Positions 33,596 through 41,746 of a stretch of DNA of 64,000 bases are shown in pieces. The translations under genes were made by a program, and so were the position numbers. Location of the stretch: contig CAVYRL010000001.1 in assembly GCA_963771025.1 (NCBI GenBank), positions 1 through 64,000 on the forward strand, written 5' to 3'. Every line of letters starts with the position of its first letter. Within the stretch, counting starts at the first letter, position 1. The notes beneath the pieces were generated by a model. That model was not told where the DNA came from. It searched no databases and saw only the letters and a list, made by a program, of their open reading frames with translations. The DNA comes from Miltoncostaea sp963771025 (GTDB lineage: Bacteria; Actinomycetota; Thermoleophilia; Miltoncostaeales; Miltoncostaeaceae).

Positions 33596-35560
33596 TCACT
33601 CCTCGTCGGCGGCCCTTGCCGACGCCGCGAATCCGGCGATCTCGGTGACGACCTCCTCGTTGGCGAGGGTGGTGACGTCGCCGAGCTGGCGGTTCTCGGA
33701 GATGTCGCGCAGCAGGCGGCGCATGATCTTGCCCGAGCGGGTCTTGGGCAGATCGTCGGTGAGCACGATCGACCTGGGACGCGCGATGGCGCCGATCTTG
33801 GTCGCCACGTGCTGGCGCAGCTCCGCGATCAGGGCCTCGTCGCCCACGACGCCTCCGTTCAGTGTCACGAAGGCCGCGATCGCCTGGCCCGTCGTCTCGT
33901 CGGCGCGTCCGACCACGGCGGCCTCGGCCACCATGGGGTGGTCCACCAGGGCGCTCTCGATCTCGATCGTGGAGAGCCGGTGGCCCGAGACGTTCATCAC
34001 GTCGTCGATCCGGCCCAGCAGCCAGTAGTCGCCGTCGCCGTCGCGCCGCGCGCCGTCCCCGGCCAGGTACAGGCCCTCATAGGTGCTCCAGTACGTGGCC
34101 ACGAAGCGGTCGTCGTCCCCGTAGAGGGTGCGCAGCATGCCCGGCCACGGTTCGGAGATCACCAGGTAGCCGCCCTGGCCGAGGGGGACGCTCCGGCCCG
34201 CGTCGTCCACCACGTCGGCGGTGATCCCGGGGATCGGGCGTGAGGCCGACCCGGGTTTGAGGGTGCTGATGCCCGGCAGCGGAGCGATCATGATGTGGCC
34301 GGTCTCGGTCTGCCACCAGGTGTTGACCACCGGGCACTCGCCGGCGCCGATCGTGTCGCGGTACCAGATCCACGCCTCGGGGTTGATCGGCTCGCCCACC
34401 GTTCCCAGCAGGCGCAGCGACGACAGGTCGTGTCTGGCGGGGAACTCGACGCCCCACTTCATGAACGTGCGGATGGCGGTTGGGGCGCAGTAGAGGATCG
34501 TGATCCCGTAGCGCTCGCAGACGTCCCACCAGCGGTCCTTGTCGGGGATGTTGGGCGCGCCCTCGTAGAGCACGCTCGTGACCCCGTTGGCGAGGGGGCC
34601 GTAGACGATGTAGCTGTGCCCGGTCACCCAGCCGACGTCGGCCGCGCACCAGTAGACGTCGTCGTCCTTGATGTCGAACACCCAGCGGTGCGTCGCGGCG
34701 GCGCCGGTCAGGTACCCGCCGGTCGTGTGGAGGATGCCCTTGGGCTTCCCGGTGCTGCCGCTGGTGTAGAGGATGTAGAGCGGGTCCTCGGCGCCCATCG
34801 GCTCGGGCGCGCACTCGGCGTCCTGCTCGGCGACCAGCTCGTGGTACCAGACATCGCGTCCGTCGACCCAGCCGATCTCGTTCTCTGTGCGCCTCACCAC
34901 GATGTTGGTGGTGACGTCTGGGCACTCCACGAGGGCCTCGTTGACGTTGGCCTTCAGCGGGATCAACTTGCCCCCGCGCCAGGCGCCGTCGGCCGTGATC
35001 ATCGCCGTGCAGCCGCAGTCGAGCACTCGGTCGCGCACGCTCTCGGGAGAGAAGCCGCCGAAGATCACCGTGTGTGGCGCGCCGACGCGCGCGCAGGCCA
35101 GCATCGCCACGGCGATCTCCGGGACCATCCCCAGGTAGATCGCGACGCGGTCTCCCTTGGCGACCCCCCGCGAGCGCAGGCCGTTGGCGAGGCGCGAGAC
35201 GCGCTCGTGCAGGTCGCGATAGGTGATGGCCTGGCGATCGCCCGGCTCGCCCTCCCAGTGGAAGGCCACCCTGTCGCCGCGCTCGGCCAGGTGGCGGTCG
35301 AGGCAGTTGACGCTGGCGTTGAGCACCCCGTCGGCGAACCAGGTGAAGAACGGGGCGTTGGACCTGTCACAGGCGACCGTGGGCTCGGTGGTCCAGTCGA
35401 GGAGCTCCTTCGTCTGCTCGAGCCAGAACGCCTGCGGATCGGCGGCCGCACGATCGAACAGATCCTGCGTCGCGACCGCGTCCCGGGTGAACTCGGGGGC
35501 CGGGGGGAAACGCCGGTCCTCCAACTCGAGAGAGGTGATGTTCGGGCCGTCGGTGCTCAT
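33596..35560 (-). CDS. acs: Acetyl-coenzyme A synthetase
   Basis: A 654-residue AMP-forming synthetase activating acetate. The adenylation loop YTSGSTGKPKG, the aromatic WWQTETGH motif, YWLLGRIDDVMNVSGHR, and the C-terminal PKTRSGKIMRR with its regulatory lysine are intact. Length matches the family. The ATG at 35560 follows AAAGGAG at 8 bases; a longer frame upstream is Arg-rich and not family-like. It is convergent with mgsA, 20 bases apart. Confidence 0.97.
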   Translation of the reverse strand: MSTDGPNITSLELEDRRFPPAPEFTRDAVATQDLFDRAAADPQAFWLEQTKELLDWTTEPTVACDRSNAPFFTWFADGVLNASVNCLDRHLAERGDRVAFHWEGEPGDRQAITYRDLHERVSRLANGLRSRGVAKGDRVAIYLGMVPEIAVAMLACARVGAPHTVIFGGFSPESVRDRVLDCGCTAMITADGAWRGGKLIPLKANVNEALVECPDVTTNIVVRRTENEIGWVDGRDVWYHELVAEQDAECAPEPMGAEDPLYILYTSGSTGKPKGILHTTGGYLTGAAATHRWVFDIKDDDVYWCAADVGWVTGHSYIVYGPLANGVTSVLYEGAPNIPDKDRWWDVCERYGITILYCAPTAIRTFMKWGVEFPARHDLSSLRLLGTVGEPINPEAWIWYRDTIGAGECPVVNTWWQTETGHIMIAPLPGISTLKPGSASRPIPGITADVVDDAGRSVPLGQGGYLVISEPWPGMLRTLYGDDDRFVATYWSTYEGLYLAGDGARRDGDGDYWLLGRIDDVMNVSGHRLSTIEIESALVDHPMVAEAAVVGRADETTGQAIAAFVTLNGGVVGDEALIAELRQHVATKIGAIARPRSIVLTDDLPKTRSGKIMRRLLRDISENRQLGDVTTLANEEVVTEIAGFAASARAADEE

Positions 35561-35678
35561 TCGCTCGGCTCCTTTGGTGGGACGCGCGCGACGGGAGGGA
35601 TGCCCGCCGATGGTATCGGTTGCCACGAAGTCTCTACCCGGCGCCCGTCCGGTGCACCCATCCGACCGTATGCGCCGC

Positions 35679-35691
35679 TAGATTCCCGCGC
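35679..35691 (+). promoter_or_regulatory. Leaderless -10 box for the PH-domain gene
   Basis: TAGATT at 35679-35684 and 7 bases to the ATG at 35692; no ribosome-binding site. Confidence 0.5.
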
Positions 35692-36177
35692 ATGGAACTG
35701 GTCGAGGGGGAGAACGTGCTCTGGGAGGGACGCCCCTGCTGGCGCGCCCAGATGAGCTTCTTCGCCCTGTGGATCCCCCTCGCGCTGCTGCCGGCGATCA
35801 TCGCGCTGCTGGTCGGCATCGACGCGGCGCGTTGGATCCTCATCTCGATCGTGCTCGTGCTGATCGTGGTCGGGGTGAGCACGATCTTCCGGTATTCGAC
35901 GCTCTACGTCCTCACCGACCAGCGACTTCGCGTGCGCCGGGGCATCCTCTCCCGCAAGGAGAACACCGCCCGCTTCGACCGCATCCAGAACGTGGGCATC
36001 CAGCAGACGCTGCTCGATCGCGTCTTTCGCGTGGGGGCCGTTAACTTTGAGACCGCGGGCACCGATGAGAGGGACAGCGGATTCAACTTCGTCGGGATCT
36101 CCGAGCCCCAGCGGCTGGTGAGGATCGTCGCCGAGCACTCCGTCCCGGGCCCCAACTCCACGGGCATCGGTCTCTGA
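35692..36177 (+). CDS. Bacterial PH-domain membrane protein (bPH2/YdbS-like)
   Basis: A 161-residue protein with two membrane helices (about 22-62) followed by a bacterial PH domain: LYVLTDQRLRVRRGILSRK, the R-x-D-x-IQNV motif in ARFDRIQNVGIQQ, and VGAVNFETAG. The family's role is poorly defined; members help membrane-protein or envelope stress functions. It stands alone between divergent acs and a hairpin terminator. Confidence 0.87.
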   Translation: MELVEGENVLWEGRPCWRAQMSFFALWIPLALLPAIIALLVGIDAARWILISIVLVLIVVGVSTIFRYSTLYVLTDQRLRVRRGILSRKENTARFDRIQNVGIQQTLLDRVFRVGAVNFETAGTDERDSGFNFVGISEPQRLVRIVAEHSVPGPNSTGIGL

Positions 36178-36187
36178 AAAGGAAGGA

Positions 36188-36203
36188 TCCCCCGTTTGGG
36201 GGA
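36188..36203 (+). terminator. Hairpin terminator after the PH-domain gene
   Basis: TCCCCC pairs with GGGGGA around a 4-base loop (GTTT) 11 bases after the stop, followed by GGTTCTT. It is the only short-loop hairpin in the window trailed by even a partial T-run. Confidence 0.55.
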
Positions 36204-36288
36204 GGTTCTTACGGACCTTTGGCGCCGAAGAGGGGGGTACTCGCCCATCCGGCGCCGACTGATCGGCACCCGTTCAGGAGCACCCGCT

Positions 36289-36633
36289 TTGGCCTCCCTC
36301 ACCGCAGCGCCCCCGATCGCGCCCGTAAACGCCTCGCCGGCCCGTCGGCGGAGTCGCGCCAAGCCGAAGCCCCCCCGGCCACGGCTCGTGGTGATCTCGG
36401 AGCTGCGCGGCCTCGGCGGCCTGGTCCTCGAGCAGGCCCTGCTCGACGGGACCGCCGAGCCGCAGGCCAGCCTCGTGGCATGGGCCAACCGCCTCGCGAT
36501 GGAGCTCGACGTGGACGGCCCCGGCACCCCGCCGACCTACCGCGACCTGATGCAGTGCGTCGTGGCGATCAACCGTCGCGCCGCCGCCGATCCCGAGCGT
36601 CCGCTGGTGGCGATCCCGCCCCAGGCCGCCTAG
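36289..36633 (+). CDS. Hypothetical basic-N-terminus protein
   Basis: About 114 residues. The first 35 are Ala/Pro/Arg/Lys-rich and probably disordered. The rest (LVVISELRGLGGLVLEQALL to INRRAAADPERPLVAI) has strong third-position G/C bias and looks folded. The TTG at 36289 is chosen because AGGAG lies 8 bases upstream; the frame is open further but overlaps the preceding terminator. No family recognised. Confidence 0.6.
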   Translation: MASLTAAPPIAPVNASPARRRSRAKPKPPRPRLVVISELRGLGGLVLEQALLDGTAEPQASLVAWANRLAMELDVDGPGTPPTYRDLMQCVVAINRRAAADPERPLVAIPPQAA

Positions 36634-36648
36634 CTCTCACCGCTTCTC

Positions 36649-36681
36649 CCGGGCCCGGCCGCGCGACGCGGCCGGGCCCGG
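36649..36681. terminator. Perfect 14-bp GC hairpin between convergent genes
   Basis: 36649-36662 pairs perfectly with 36668-36681 around a 5-base loop (GCGAC). It fills the space between the hypothetical gene's stop (36633) and the polyprenyl synthase stop (36683), so it can serve both directions. No T-tract on either strand. Confidence 0.65.
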
Positions 36682-36682
36682 C

Positions 36683-37576
36683 TCAGTTCTGGCGCACGTA
36701 GGTGAGGTCGGCGATGCCGGCCAGGTCCTCGAAGCCGCCGGGCAGCGTGGACAGCGCCCGCAGGGCCCGCGTGTGCGCCTCCCCCGCCAGCCGCCGGGCG
36801 CCATCCAGTCCATGGGTGCTGACGTAGGTGACCGTGTTCTGGCGCACGTCGGCTCCGATGGCCTTGCCCAGGTCCGCCTCCGTGCCCGCCACGTCCAGGA
36901 TGTCGTCCACGATCTGGAAAAGAAGCCCCAGCTCGCGGGCGTAGGAGCGCAGTGCCTCGTCCACCTCGGGCTCCGGCCGCCCGAGCATGATCGCGCAGTT
37001 GACCGCGCACGACATGAGCCTGCCCGTCTTGAGCGAGTGGACTCGGCGCAGCGCCTCCGGTGAGGCGCCGGCCGCGTTCTTCAGGTCCAGATACTGGCCG
37101 CCGACCATGCCGCCGACGCCGGTCGCGCGACTGATCTCGAGCAGAATGCCCACGCGTACCTGCGCCCCCCCAGGCTGCTGCTCGGCCACCAGTCGGACGG
37201 CCTCGGCGAACAGGGCGTCCCCGGCCAGGATCGCCGTGTCCTCACCGAACAGCTTGTGACACGTCGGCCGGCCGCGGCGCAGGTCGTCGTCGTCCATCGC
37301 GGGCAGGTCGTCGTGGATCAGCGAGTAGGTGTGCACCAGCTCGATGGCGGCCGCGGCGGGGAGCAGCATCTCCGGGGGCCGGCCGAGGCCCTCGCAGGTC
37401 GCCAGCGCCAGCACCGGCCGGATGCGTTTGCCCCCCGCCAGCAGCGAGTGGCGCATCGCCTCGACCAAACCCTCGGTGCCCGCCATCTCATCGAGCTCGT
37501 CGGGATTCGTGGCGGCGAAGTCGAGGTCCTCCAGATAGGCCTCGACCAGGTCACACAGGTGCTCGGGATAGGGCGT
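36683..37576 (-). CDS. ispA: Polyprenyl (geranyl/farnesyl) diphosphate synthase
   Basis: About 297 residues of a trans-isoprenyl diphosphate synthase. GGKRIRP, the first Asp-rich motif LIHDDLPAMDDDD and the second QIVDDILD are intact, and the residue two before the first motif fits a short-chain (C15-C20) enzyme. No ATG, GTG or TTG lies where the protein should begin. An in-frame ACG at 37576 is 7 bases after GGAG and gives a family-like N-terminus; the alternatives are an ATG at 37608 in another frame (requiring an indel) or a CTG at 37558. Supplies prenyl chains for carriers, quinones or carotenoids. The symbol is tentative. Confidence 0.88.
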   Translation of the reverse strand, partial: TPYPEHLCDLVEAYLEDLDFAATNPDELDEMAGTEGLVEAMRHSLLAGGKRIRPVLALATCEGLGRPPEMLLPAAAAIELVHTYSLIHDDLPAMDDDDLRRGRPTCHKLFGEDTAILAGDALFAEAVRLVAEQQPGGAQVRVGILLEISRATGVGGMVGGQYLDLKNAAGASPEALRRVHSLKTGRLMSCAVNCAIMLGRPEPEVDEALRSYARELGLLFQIVDDILDVAGTEADLGKAIGADVRQNTVTYVSTHGLDGARRLAGEAHTRALRALSTLPGGFEDLAGIADLTYVRQN

Positions 37577-37628
37577 GGAGGGTCTCCGCGGCGGGGTGGA
37601 CGCGGCATCGTACCGCCGGGAGGCGGTG

Positions 37629-37640
37629 TAGCGTCGCGAC
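37629..37640 (+). promoter_or_regulatory. Leaderless -10 box for the MDR dehydrogenase gene
   Basis: TAGCGT at 37629-37634 and 6 bases to the GTG at 37641; no ribosome-binding site. Confidence 0.45.
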
Positions 37641-38675
37641 GTGCGTGCCCTGATTTTGCACGGCGCCGGGGATCTCCGGCTCGATGAGGTTCCGGAGCCC
37701 TCCCCCGGGCGGGGGGAGCTGGTGCTGGCGGTCGACACGGCGCTGACGTGCGCCACCGACGCCAAGATGATGCGCTCCGGCGCCCACCCGGCGCTGGGGT
37801 CGCTGCCGGCGCCCCTCGGCCACGAGGTGACGGGCGTCGTGGCGACGGCGGGTGCCGGGGTCGCGTGGCCCCGCGCCGGCGACCGGGTGGTGGTCGCCAA
37901 CTCGGCTCCCTGCGCGACCTGCGACGTCTGCCGGTCCGGCGCGTCCAACCTGTGCCCGGACATCGTGTTCCTGACCGGCGCGTTCGCGGAGCTGCTCCTG
38001 GTGCCGGCGGCGATCGTGGCCCGCAACACCCACCCGGTCCCGGCGCACGTCGCCCCGGCGGTCGCCGCCTTCGCCGAGCCGCTCGCCTGCGCGCTGCATT
38101 CGGTGCGGCGGTGCGGTCCGGCCGGCGACCGTGAGGTGCTGGTGCTGGGCGGCGGGGTGCAGGGTCAGCTGGTGGCGTCGCTGCTCGCCGCCGAGGGCGA
38201 CCGCGTGCACCTGGCCGACCCCCACGCCGAGCGTCGCGAGCGGGCGCTCCGCCTGGGGGCGATCGCCGTGCACGAGGCGCCGCGCGATGCCGAGGCCGTC
38301 CGTTCGCTCGCCGAGCGATTCACCGGGGGCCGCGGCGCGGACCTCGTGGTGGAGGCGGTCGGCCGGCCCCAGACGTGGGCGATCGCCGTCGCGCTCGCCC
38401 GCCCCGGAGGTGATGTGCTGTTACACGGCGGCTGTCCGCCCGGTGCGGTGGCCGAGTTATCGACCGGCCGGATTCACTATTCAGAGATCACCATTCGCGG
38501 TTCGTTTCATCACACGCCCGATGTGTTTCGCGAGGCGCTCGACCGACTGGCCGACGATCAGATCGCGACGGATGAGTTCCTGCATCCGGCGATTTGCCTC
38601 GAGGACGTGGCCGCGACGCTGACGGTCTCACCGGGTGACAAGCACCCCGTGAGGCCGTCTCCTTCATCTACATAG
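37641..38675 (+). CDS. Zinc-binding alcohol/polyol dehydrogenase (MDR family)
   Basis: A 344-residue medium-chain dehydrogenase. Catalytic-zinc ligands are in LTCATDAKM (Cys) and GHEVTGVV (His-Glu), the structural zinc loop is CATCDVCRSGASNLC, and the nucleotide fold is VLGGGVQGQLVASLL. It resembles threonine/sorbitol dehydrogenase-type oxidoreductases; substrate unknown. From about 38410 the local base composition drops in G/C with less biased codons, which may mark a recombined 3' end. Confidence 0.88.
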   Translation: MRALILHGAGDLRLDEVPEPSPGRGELVLAVDTALTCATDAKMMRSGAHPALGSLPAPLGHEVTGVVATAGAGVAWPRAGDRVVVANSAPCATCDVCRSGASNLCPDIVFLTGAFAELLLVPAAIVARNTHPVPAHVAPAVAAFAEPLACALHSVRRCGPAGDREVLVLGGGVQGQLVASLLAAEGDRVHLADPHAERRERALRLGAIAVHEAPRDAEAVRSLAERFTGGRGADLVVEAVGRPQTWAIAVALARPGGDVLLHGGCPPGAVAELSTGRIHYSEITIRGSFHHTPDVFREALDRLADDQIATDEFLHPAICLEDVAATLTVSPGDKHPVRPSPSST

Positions 38676-38689
38676 GATCGGCCCGGACC

Positions 38690-39088
38690 TCACTTGAGAA
38701 GGTCGCGCACCTGCTCCCATTTGGCGGCGTCCGCGCGGAGATCGGCGATCTGCTTCTCCTGACGGCGGACAATGGACGACAGCTCCCGAAGGGCGTCGCC
38801 CGCGCGGCCGAGAGCCGCCTCGACGTCGGCGGAGGAGCCCGACCCGGACCGGGTCGCCCGCTGCTTCGATCCGCGGGGCGCCCGCGGTTGCAGCTCGGCC
38901 CCCCGCTGTCGCGCCACGCGGTAGTAGTTGGCCGCGACGGTGCCCGCCCGGCGGCCGGTCAGCTCCGACAGGCGCTGGAAGGCCTGGGTGCGACTGAGGC
39001 CTTCGTCACTGATGATCTTCTCGACCTGCTCGAAGATCTCGTTGCCGATGTTGCCTCGGGTGCCACCGGGTTGCTCGTCATCGACCAT
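38690..39088 (-). CDS. Predicted DNA-binding protein with C-terminal coiled coil
   Basis: A 132-residue protein. Residues 15-62 form a helix-turn-helix-like unit (SRTQAFQRLSELTGRRAGTV then ANYYRVARQ); a basic linker follows, then a helical coiled-coil stretch (about 88-132, ALRELSSIVRRQEKQIADLR). GGAGGA lies 7 bases before the ATG. It is likely an actinobacterial nucleoid or regulatory protein, but I cannot name a family. An AT-rich upstream region with a palindrome at 39156-39171 may be its own control site. Confidence 0.7.
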   Translation of the reverse strand: MVDDEQPGGTRGNIGNEIFEQVEKIISDEGLSRTQAFQRLSELTGRRAGTVAANYYRVARQRGAELQPRAPRGSKQRATRSGSGSSADVEAALGRAGDALRELSSIVRRQEKQIADLRADAAKWEQVRDLLK

Positions 39089-39155
39089 GCGTGAATCCTC
39101 CGCCCTCGTGTGTCGTGGGCGGGAGTATGAGGCTCAACACATCAAACGACAAAAT

Positions 39156-39171
39156 CTCGTTAGCTAATGAG
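39156..39171. promoter_or_regulatory. 16-base near-perfect palindrome in an AT-rich patch
   Basis: CTCGTTAGCTAATGAG is self-complementary except for one base pair. It sits 68 bases upstream of the predicted DNA-binding protein's start and 26 bases past the convergent-side FIST stop, in a patch (39130-39175) much richer in A/T than its surroundings. An operator is plausible. Confidence 0.45.
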
Positions 39172-39196
39172 CGATCGGCGGACAGGCCGAGTGATG

Positions 39197-40390
39197 TCAA
39201 TCGTCGGCGAACACCACCATTGTGGCCGTGTGACCGTGGAGGAAGCTGCGGCCGCGCACCGGGCCGATCTCCCCGTTGCAGAACAGGCCGGCCAGTGGAA
39301 TGTCGGAGAGTTCGCGCGCGGCGGTCTCGGCGTCGTGGTTGGGCCCGTCGAACATGCGCGTGCCCCGCCCGTTGCAGCTGAACATCAGCGCGCCGGCGGG
39401 CGATGCGGCGCCCATTTCGCCGCGCGCGGCACGCAGCGCCGCGCGCAGGTCCTCGTCGGCCGAGCGGGCGTCGCGCACGTGGAAGCGGATCGTCTGGCCG
39501 ACGCGCGCGTTCTCGCCGAGCACCAGCACGCCCGAGTCACGGTCGCCACCGTGGATGGGGCGCACCAGGAAGTTGCCCCGCTCGTAGTCGGGCGTGTTCT
39601 CGTCGATCACGATTCCGGCCAGCAACCCCTCGACGGCCAGCGCGCGCTCGGCCGGCTCGAGCGCGTTGACGACCTCCTCGAGCTTGTCCAGCGCCGGGAT
39701 GCCCGCCAGCTCGAGCACCGACGAGCCCTCGGACGCGGTCACCACCATCTCCGGTCCGATCGGCATGCAGGCCTGCGAGACGACGGTGACGGTGGCCGAG
39801 CCCATCAGGGCGACGGCCACGGCCCCCTCGAGCAGCACGTCCGTGCCCGCGAACAGGCAATGGTCGCCGGGGCGCTGCCCGCCCGAGGCCAGTCCGCCGA
39901 CCACCACGGGGGTGCCCGCCTCACCGTCAAGCTCGGCCAGCAGGCCGTCGGCCGGGAAGGAGAAGGGGTCCGCGAGCATGATCACCGGGCCGACGCTGCC
40001 CTCGGGGGCCTCGGCGATCGCGTCCGGCCAGCCGAGGACGCCCATGCCCTCGCCGAGCGGTCGCGCGACGAGCCGGAAGGGGATCACCTCGACGCCGGGC
40101 AGGTGGGCGGCCCACACCGCGAGGGCGGGTCCTTCCTCCACCTCCAGGCCCTCGGCGATGATGGTCTCGCCCATCGAGCCGATCAGGTGCTCCGGGGCGA
40201 GCGACTCCTGCACCGTGGCGAGCAGGGCGTCGGCGTTCTCGCACAGGTCCGGCGAGGCGAACATGACGACGAGCGTCGGGCGGCCCGACCACCCCATGGT
40301 CGCCCGCACGGCGGCGCATGCCTCGACCGCCGCCTCGACCGGGTCGGACGCGCGCGAGAGGCCCACCCCGAATGCCGGATGCTCACCCAT
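39197..40390 (-). CDS. FIST N/C domain sensory protein
   Basis: A 397-residue cytoplasmic protein made of an N-terminal FIST domain (about 15-215, with LIGSMGETIIAEG) and a FIST_C domain (about 220-380, with FSCNGRGTRMF and LAGLFCNGEIGPV). FIST domains bind small ligands such as amino acids and are often linked to signalling. Here it stands alone with no transmembrane or kinase part. The ATG at 40390 has CACAAT 7 bases upstream and no ribosome-binding site. It lies downstream of argF-DUF2007 on the same strand. Confidence 0.88.
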   Translation of the reverse strand: MGEHPAFGVGLSRASDPVEAAVEACAAVRATMGWSGRPTLVVMFASPDLCENADALLATVQESLAPEHLIGSMGETIIAEGLEVEEGPALAVWAAHLPGVEVIPFRLVARPLGEGMGVLGWPDAIAEAPEGSVGPVIMLADPFSFPADGLLAELDGEAGTPVVVGGLASGGQRPGDHCLFAGTDVLLEGAVAVALMGSATVTVVSQACMPIGPEMVVTASEGSSVLELAGIPALDKLEEVVNALEPAERALAVEGLLAGIVIDENTPDYERGNFLVRPIHGGDRDSGVLVLGENARVGQTIRFHVRDARSADEDLRAALRAARGEMGAASPAGALMFSCNGRGTRMFDGPNHDAETAARELSDIPLAGLFCNGEIGPVRGRSFLHGHTATMVVFADD

Positions 40391-40438
40391 GGGAGTGATT
40401 GTGGCGCACCTGGGAAGGGCGGGGACGGGAGCAGGTCC

Positions 40439-40702
40439 CTAGGTCTGCTGAATCGGCTCCGATGGATCGAGCAGCGCGCGCGCCTCGATCTCCCGGTCGG
40501 CGGGCACCAGCAGCTCGCGGGGCCCTCCCGCCATCATGTCGGGCACGTCGATCGTCGTCCGTCGCACCACGCACGGGATCTCCAGCTCGGCCAGGAGTCC
40601 GGCGAGCATCTCCGCCTCGGGCTGGTGGCGCGCGAAGGCCACGGCCACCCACTGGGTGGCAGCGACCCGAGGGCGGCGCGGCCCCCTGCGAAAGAGGTTC
40701 AT
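40439..40702 (-). CDS. DUF2007-like small protein
   Basis: An 87-residue protein with the DUF2007 pattern: VAVAFARHQPEAEMLAGLL then EIPCVVRR and a closing ELLVPADREIEARALL. These are predicted PII-like signal-transduction or binding modules. Its ATG overlaps the argF stop by 4 bases, so it is coupled to arginine biosynthesis; a role in nitrogen sensing is inference. Confidence 0.78.
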   Translation of the reverse strand: MNLFRRGPRRPRVAATQWVAVAFARHQPEAEMLAGLLAELEIPCVVRRTTIDVPDMMAGGPRELLVPADREIEARALLDPSEPIQQT

Positions 40703-41652
40703 CCCAGCGCGTGGGCCAGCAGGGCGGCCTGGGCGTGCATGCGGTTCTCCGCCTGATCCCACACCGCCGAGCGCGGGCCGTGGAGCACCTCGTAGGTGAT
40801 CTCCTCGCCGTGGTGCGCGGGCAGGCAGTGCAGCGCCACCGCGTCGGGCGCCGCGCGGTCCAGCATGGCGTCGTCGATGCGGTAGGGCGCGAAGACGGCG
40901 CGACGCTCGTCCTCGGCGCCCTCGTCGCCCATCGACACCCACGTGTCGGTGAACAGGCCGTGGGCGCCGGCGACGGCCTCGACCGGGTCGCTCACCATCC
41001 TCACCCCGCCGCCGTGCGCCCGGGCCGTCGCGTCGGCCCACGCCACGAGCTCGGGGTCCGGCGTGTAGCCCTCGGGGCACGCGGCGGTGATCGTCATGCC
41101 CGTCAGCGCGCCGACCACCATGAGCGAGACGCAGCAGTTGTTGCCGTCGCCCAGCCAGGCGATCCGCAGGCCCGAGAGATCGCCGAAGCGCTCGCGCAGC
41201 GTCTGGGCATCGGCCAGGGCCTGGCAGGGGTGGTGCTCGTAGGTGAGCCCGTTGATGACGGGCACCCCCGCGTGCCGGTCGAGCTCGACCAGGGTCGCCT
41301 GAGGGCCCGTGCGCAGCATGACCGCGTCCACCATGCGTCCGAGCACCTTGGCCGTGTCCTCGATCGACTCGCCCCGGCCGAGCTGCATGTCCCCGGGCGA
41401 GAGCACCAGGCTGGTGCCGCCGAGCCGGGCGATGCCGCTGACGAACGACACGCGGGTACGCGTGGACGGGCGCTCGAAGATGAGCGCGACCACCTTGCCT
41501 GCCAGGAGCGGGGGCCACCCGTCTCGGGGCTCCGCCTTGAGCCGGTCGGCGGTGTCGAGGATCGCGGCGACCGCCTCCGGCGGGTGGTGCCGGAGGGTGA
41601 GCAGCGAGCGCCCGGCCAAGGCGGGGTGCGGGATGAAGGGGCTCCAGGTCAC
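40699..41652 (-). CDS. argF: Ornithine carbamoyltransferase
   Basis: A 317-residue enzyme making citrulline from ornithine and carbamoyl phosphate. Carbamoyl phosphate motifs STRTR and HPCQALAD, the ornithine loop DTWVSMGDE and the catalytic HCLPAHHGEEI are all intact, separating it from aspartate carbamoyltransferase. The GTG at 41652 is 8 bases after TACACT, a leaderless arrangement; the longer upstream frame overlaps the divergent GGDEF gene. No other arg genes are present in the window. Confidence 0.94.
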   Translation of the reverse strand: MTWSPFIPHPALAGRSLLTLRHHPPEAVAAILDTADRLKAEPRDGWPPLLAGKVVALIFERPSTRTRVSFVSGIARLGGTSLVLSPGDMQLGRGESIEDTAKVLGRMVDAVMLRTGPQATLVELDRHAGVPVINGLTYEHHPCQALADAQTLRERFGDLSGLRIAWLGDGNNCCVSLMVVGALTGMTITAACPEGYTPDPELVAWADATARAHGGGVRMVSDPVEAVAGAHGLFTDTWVSMGDEGAEDERRAVFAPYRIDDAMLDRAAPDAVALHCLPAHHGEEITYEVLHGPRSAVWDQAENRMHAQAALLAHALG

Positions 41653-41660
41653 GGCCGGAG

Positions 41661-41666
41661 AGTGTA
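41661..41666 (-). promoter_or_regulatory. Leaderless -10 box for argF
   Basis: TACACT on the minus strand (41666-41661), with 8 bases to the GTG at 41652; no ribosome-binding site. Confidence 0.5.
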
Positions 41667-41746
41667 ACCGGACCCGGATCGCCATCCCCGCGGGGATGCC
41701 GTCCGAGCGCCGCATTAGATTCGGCCGGTCGCGACCCACGGGGTTC

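Noticed and set aside
36196..36288. Upstream extension of the hypothetical gene, with a TTG at 36196 and an ACG at 36211 after GGGGGAGG
   Set aside because: It overlaps the PH-domain gene's terminator, and the TTG at 36289 has AGGAG at 8 bases, so no fourth ACG start is needed.
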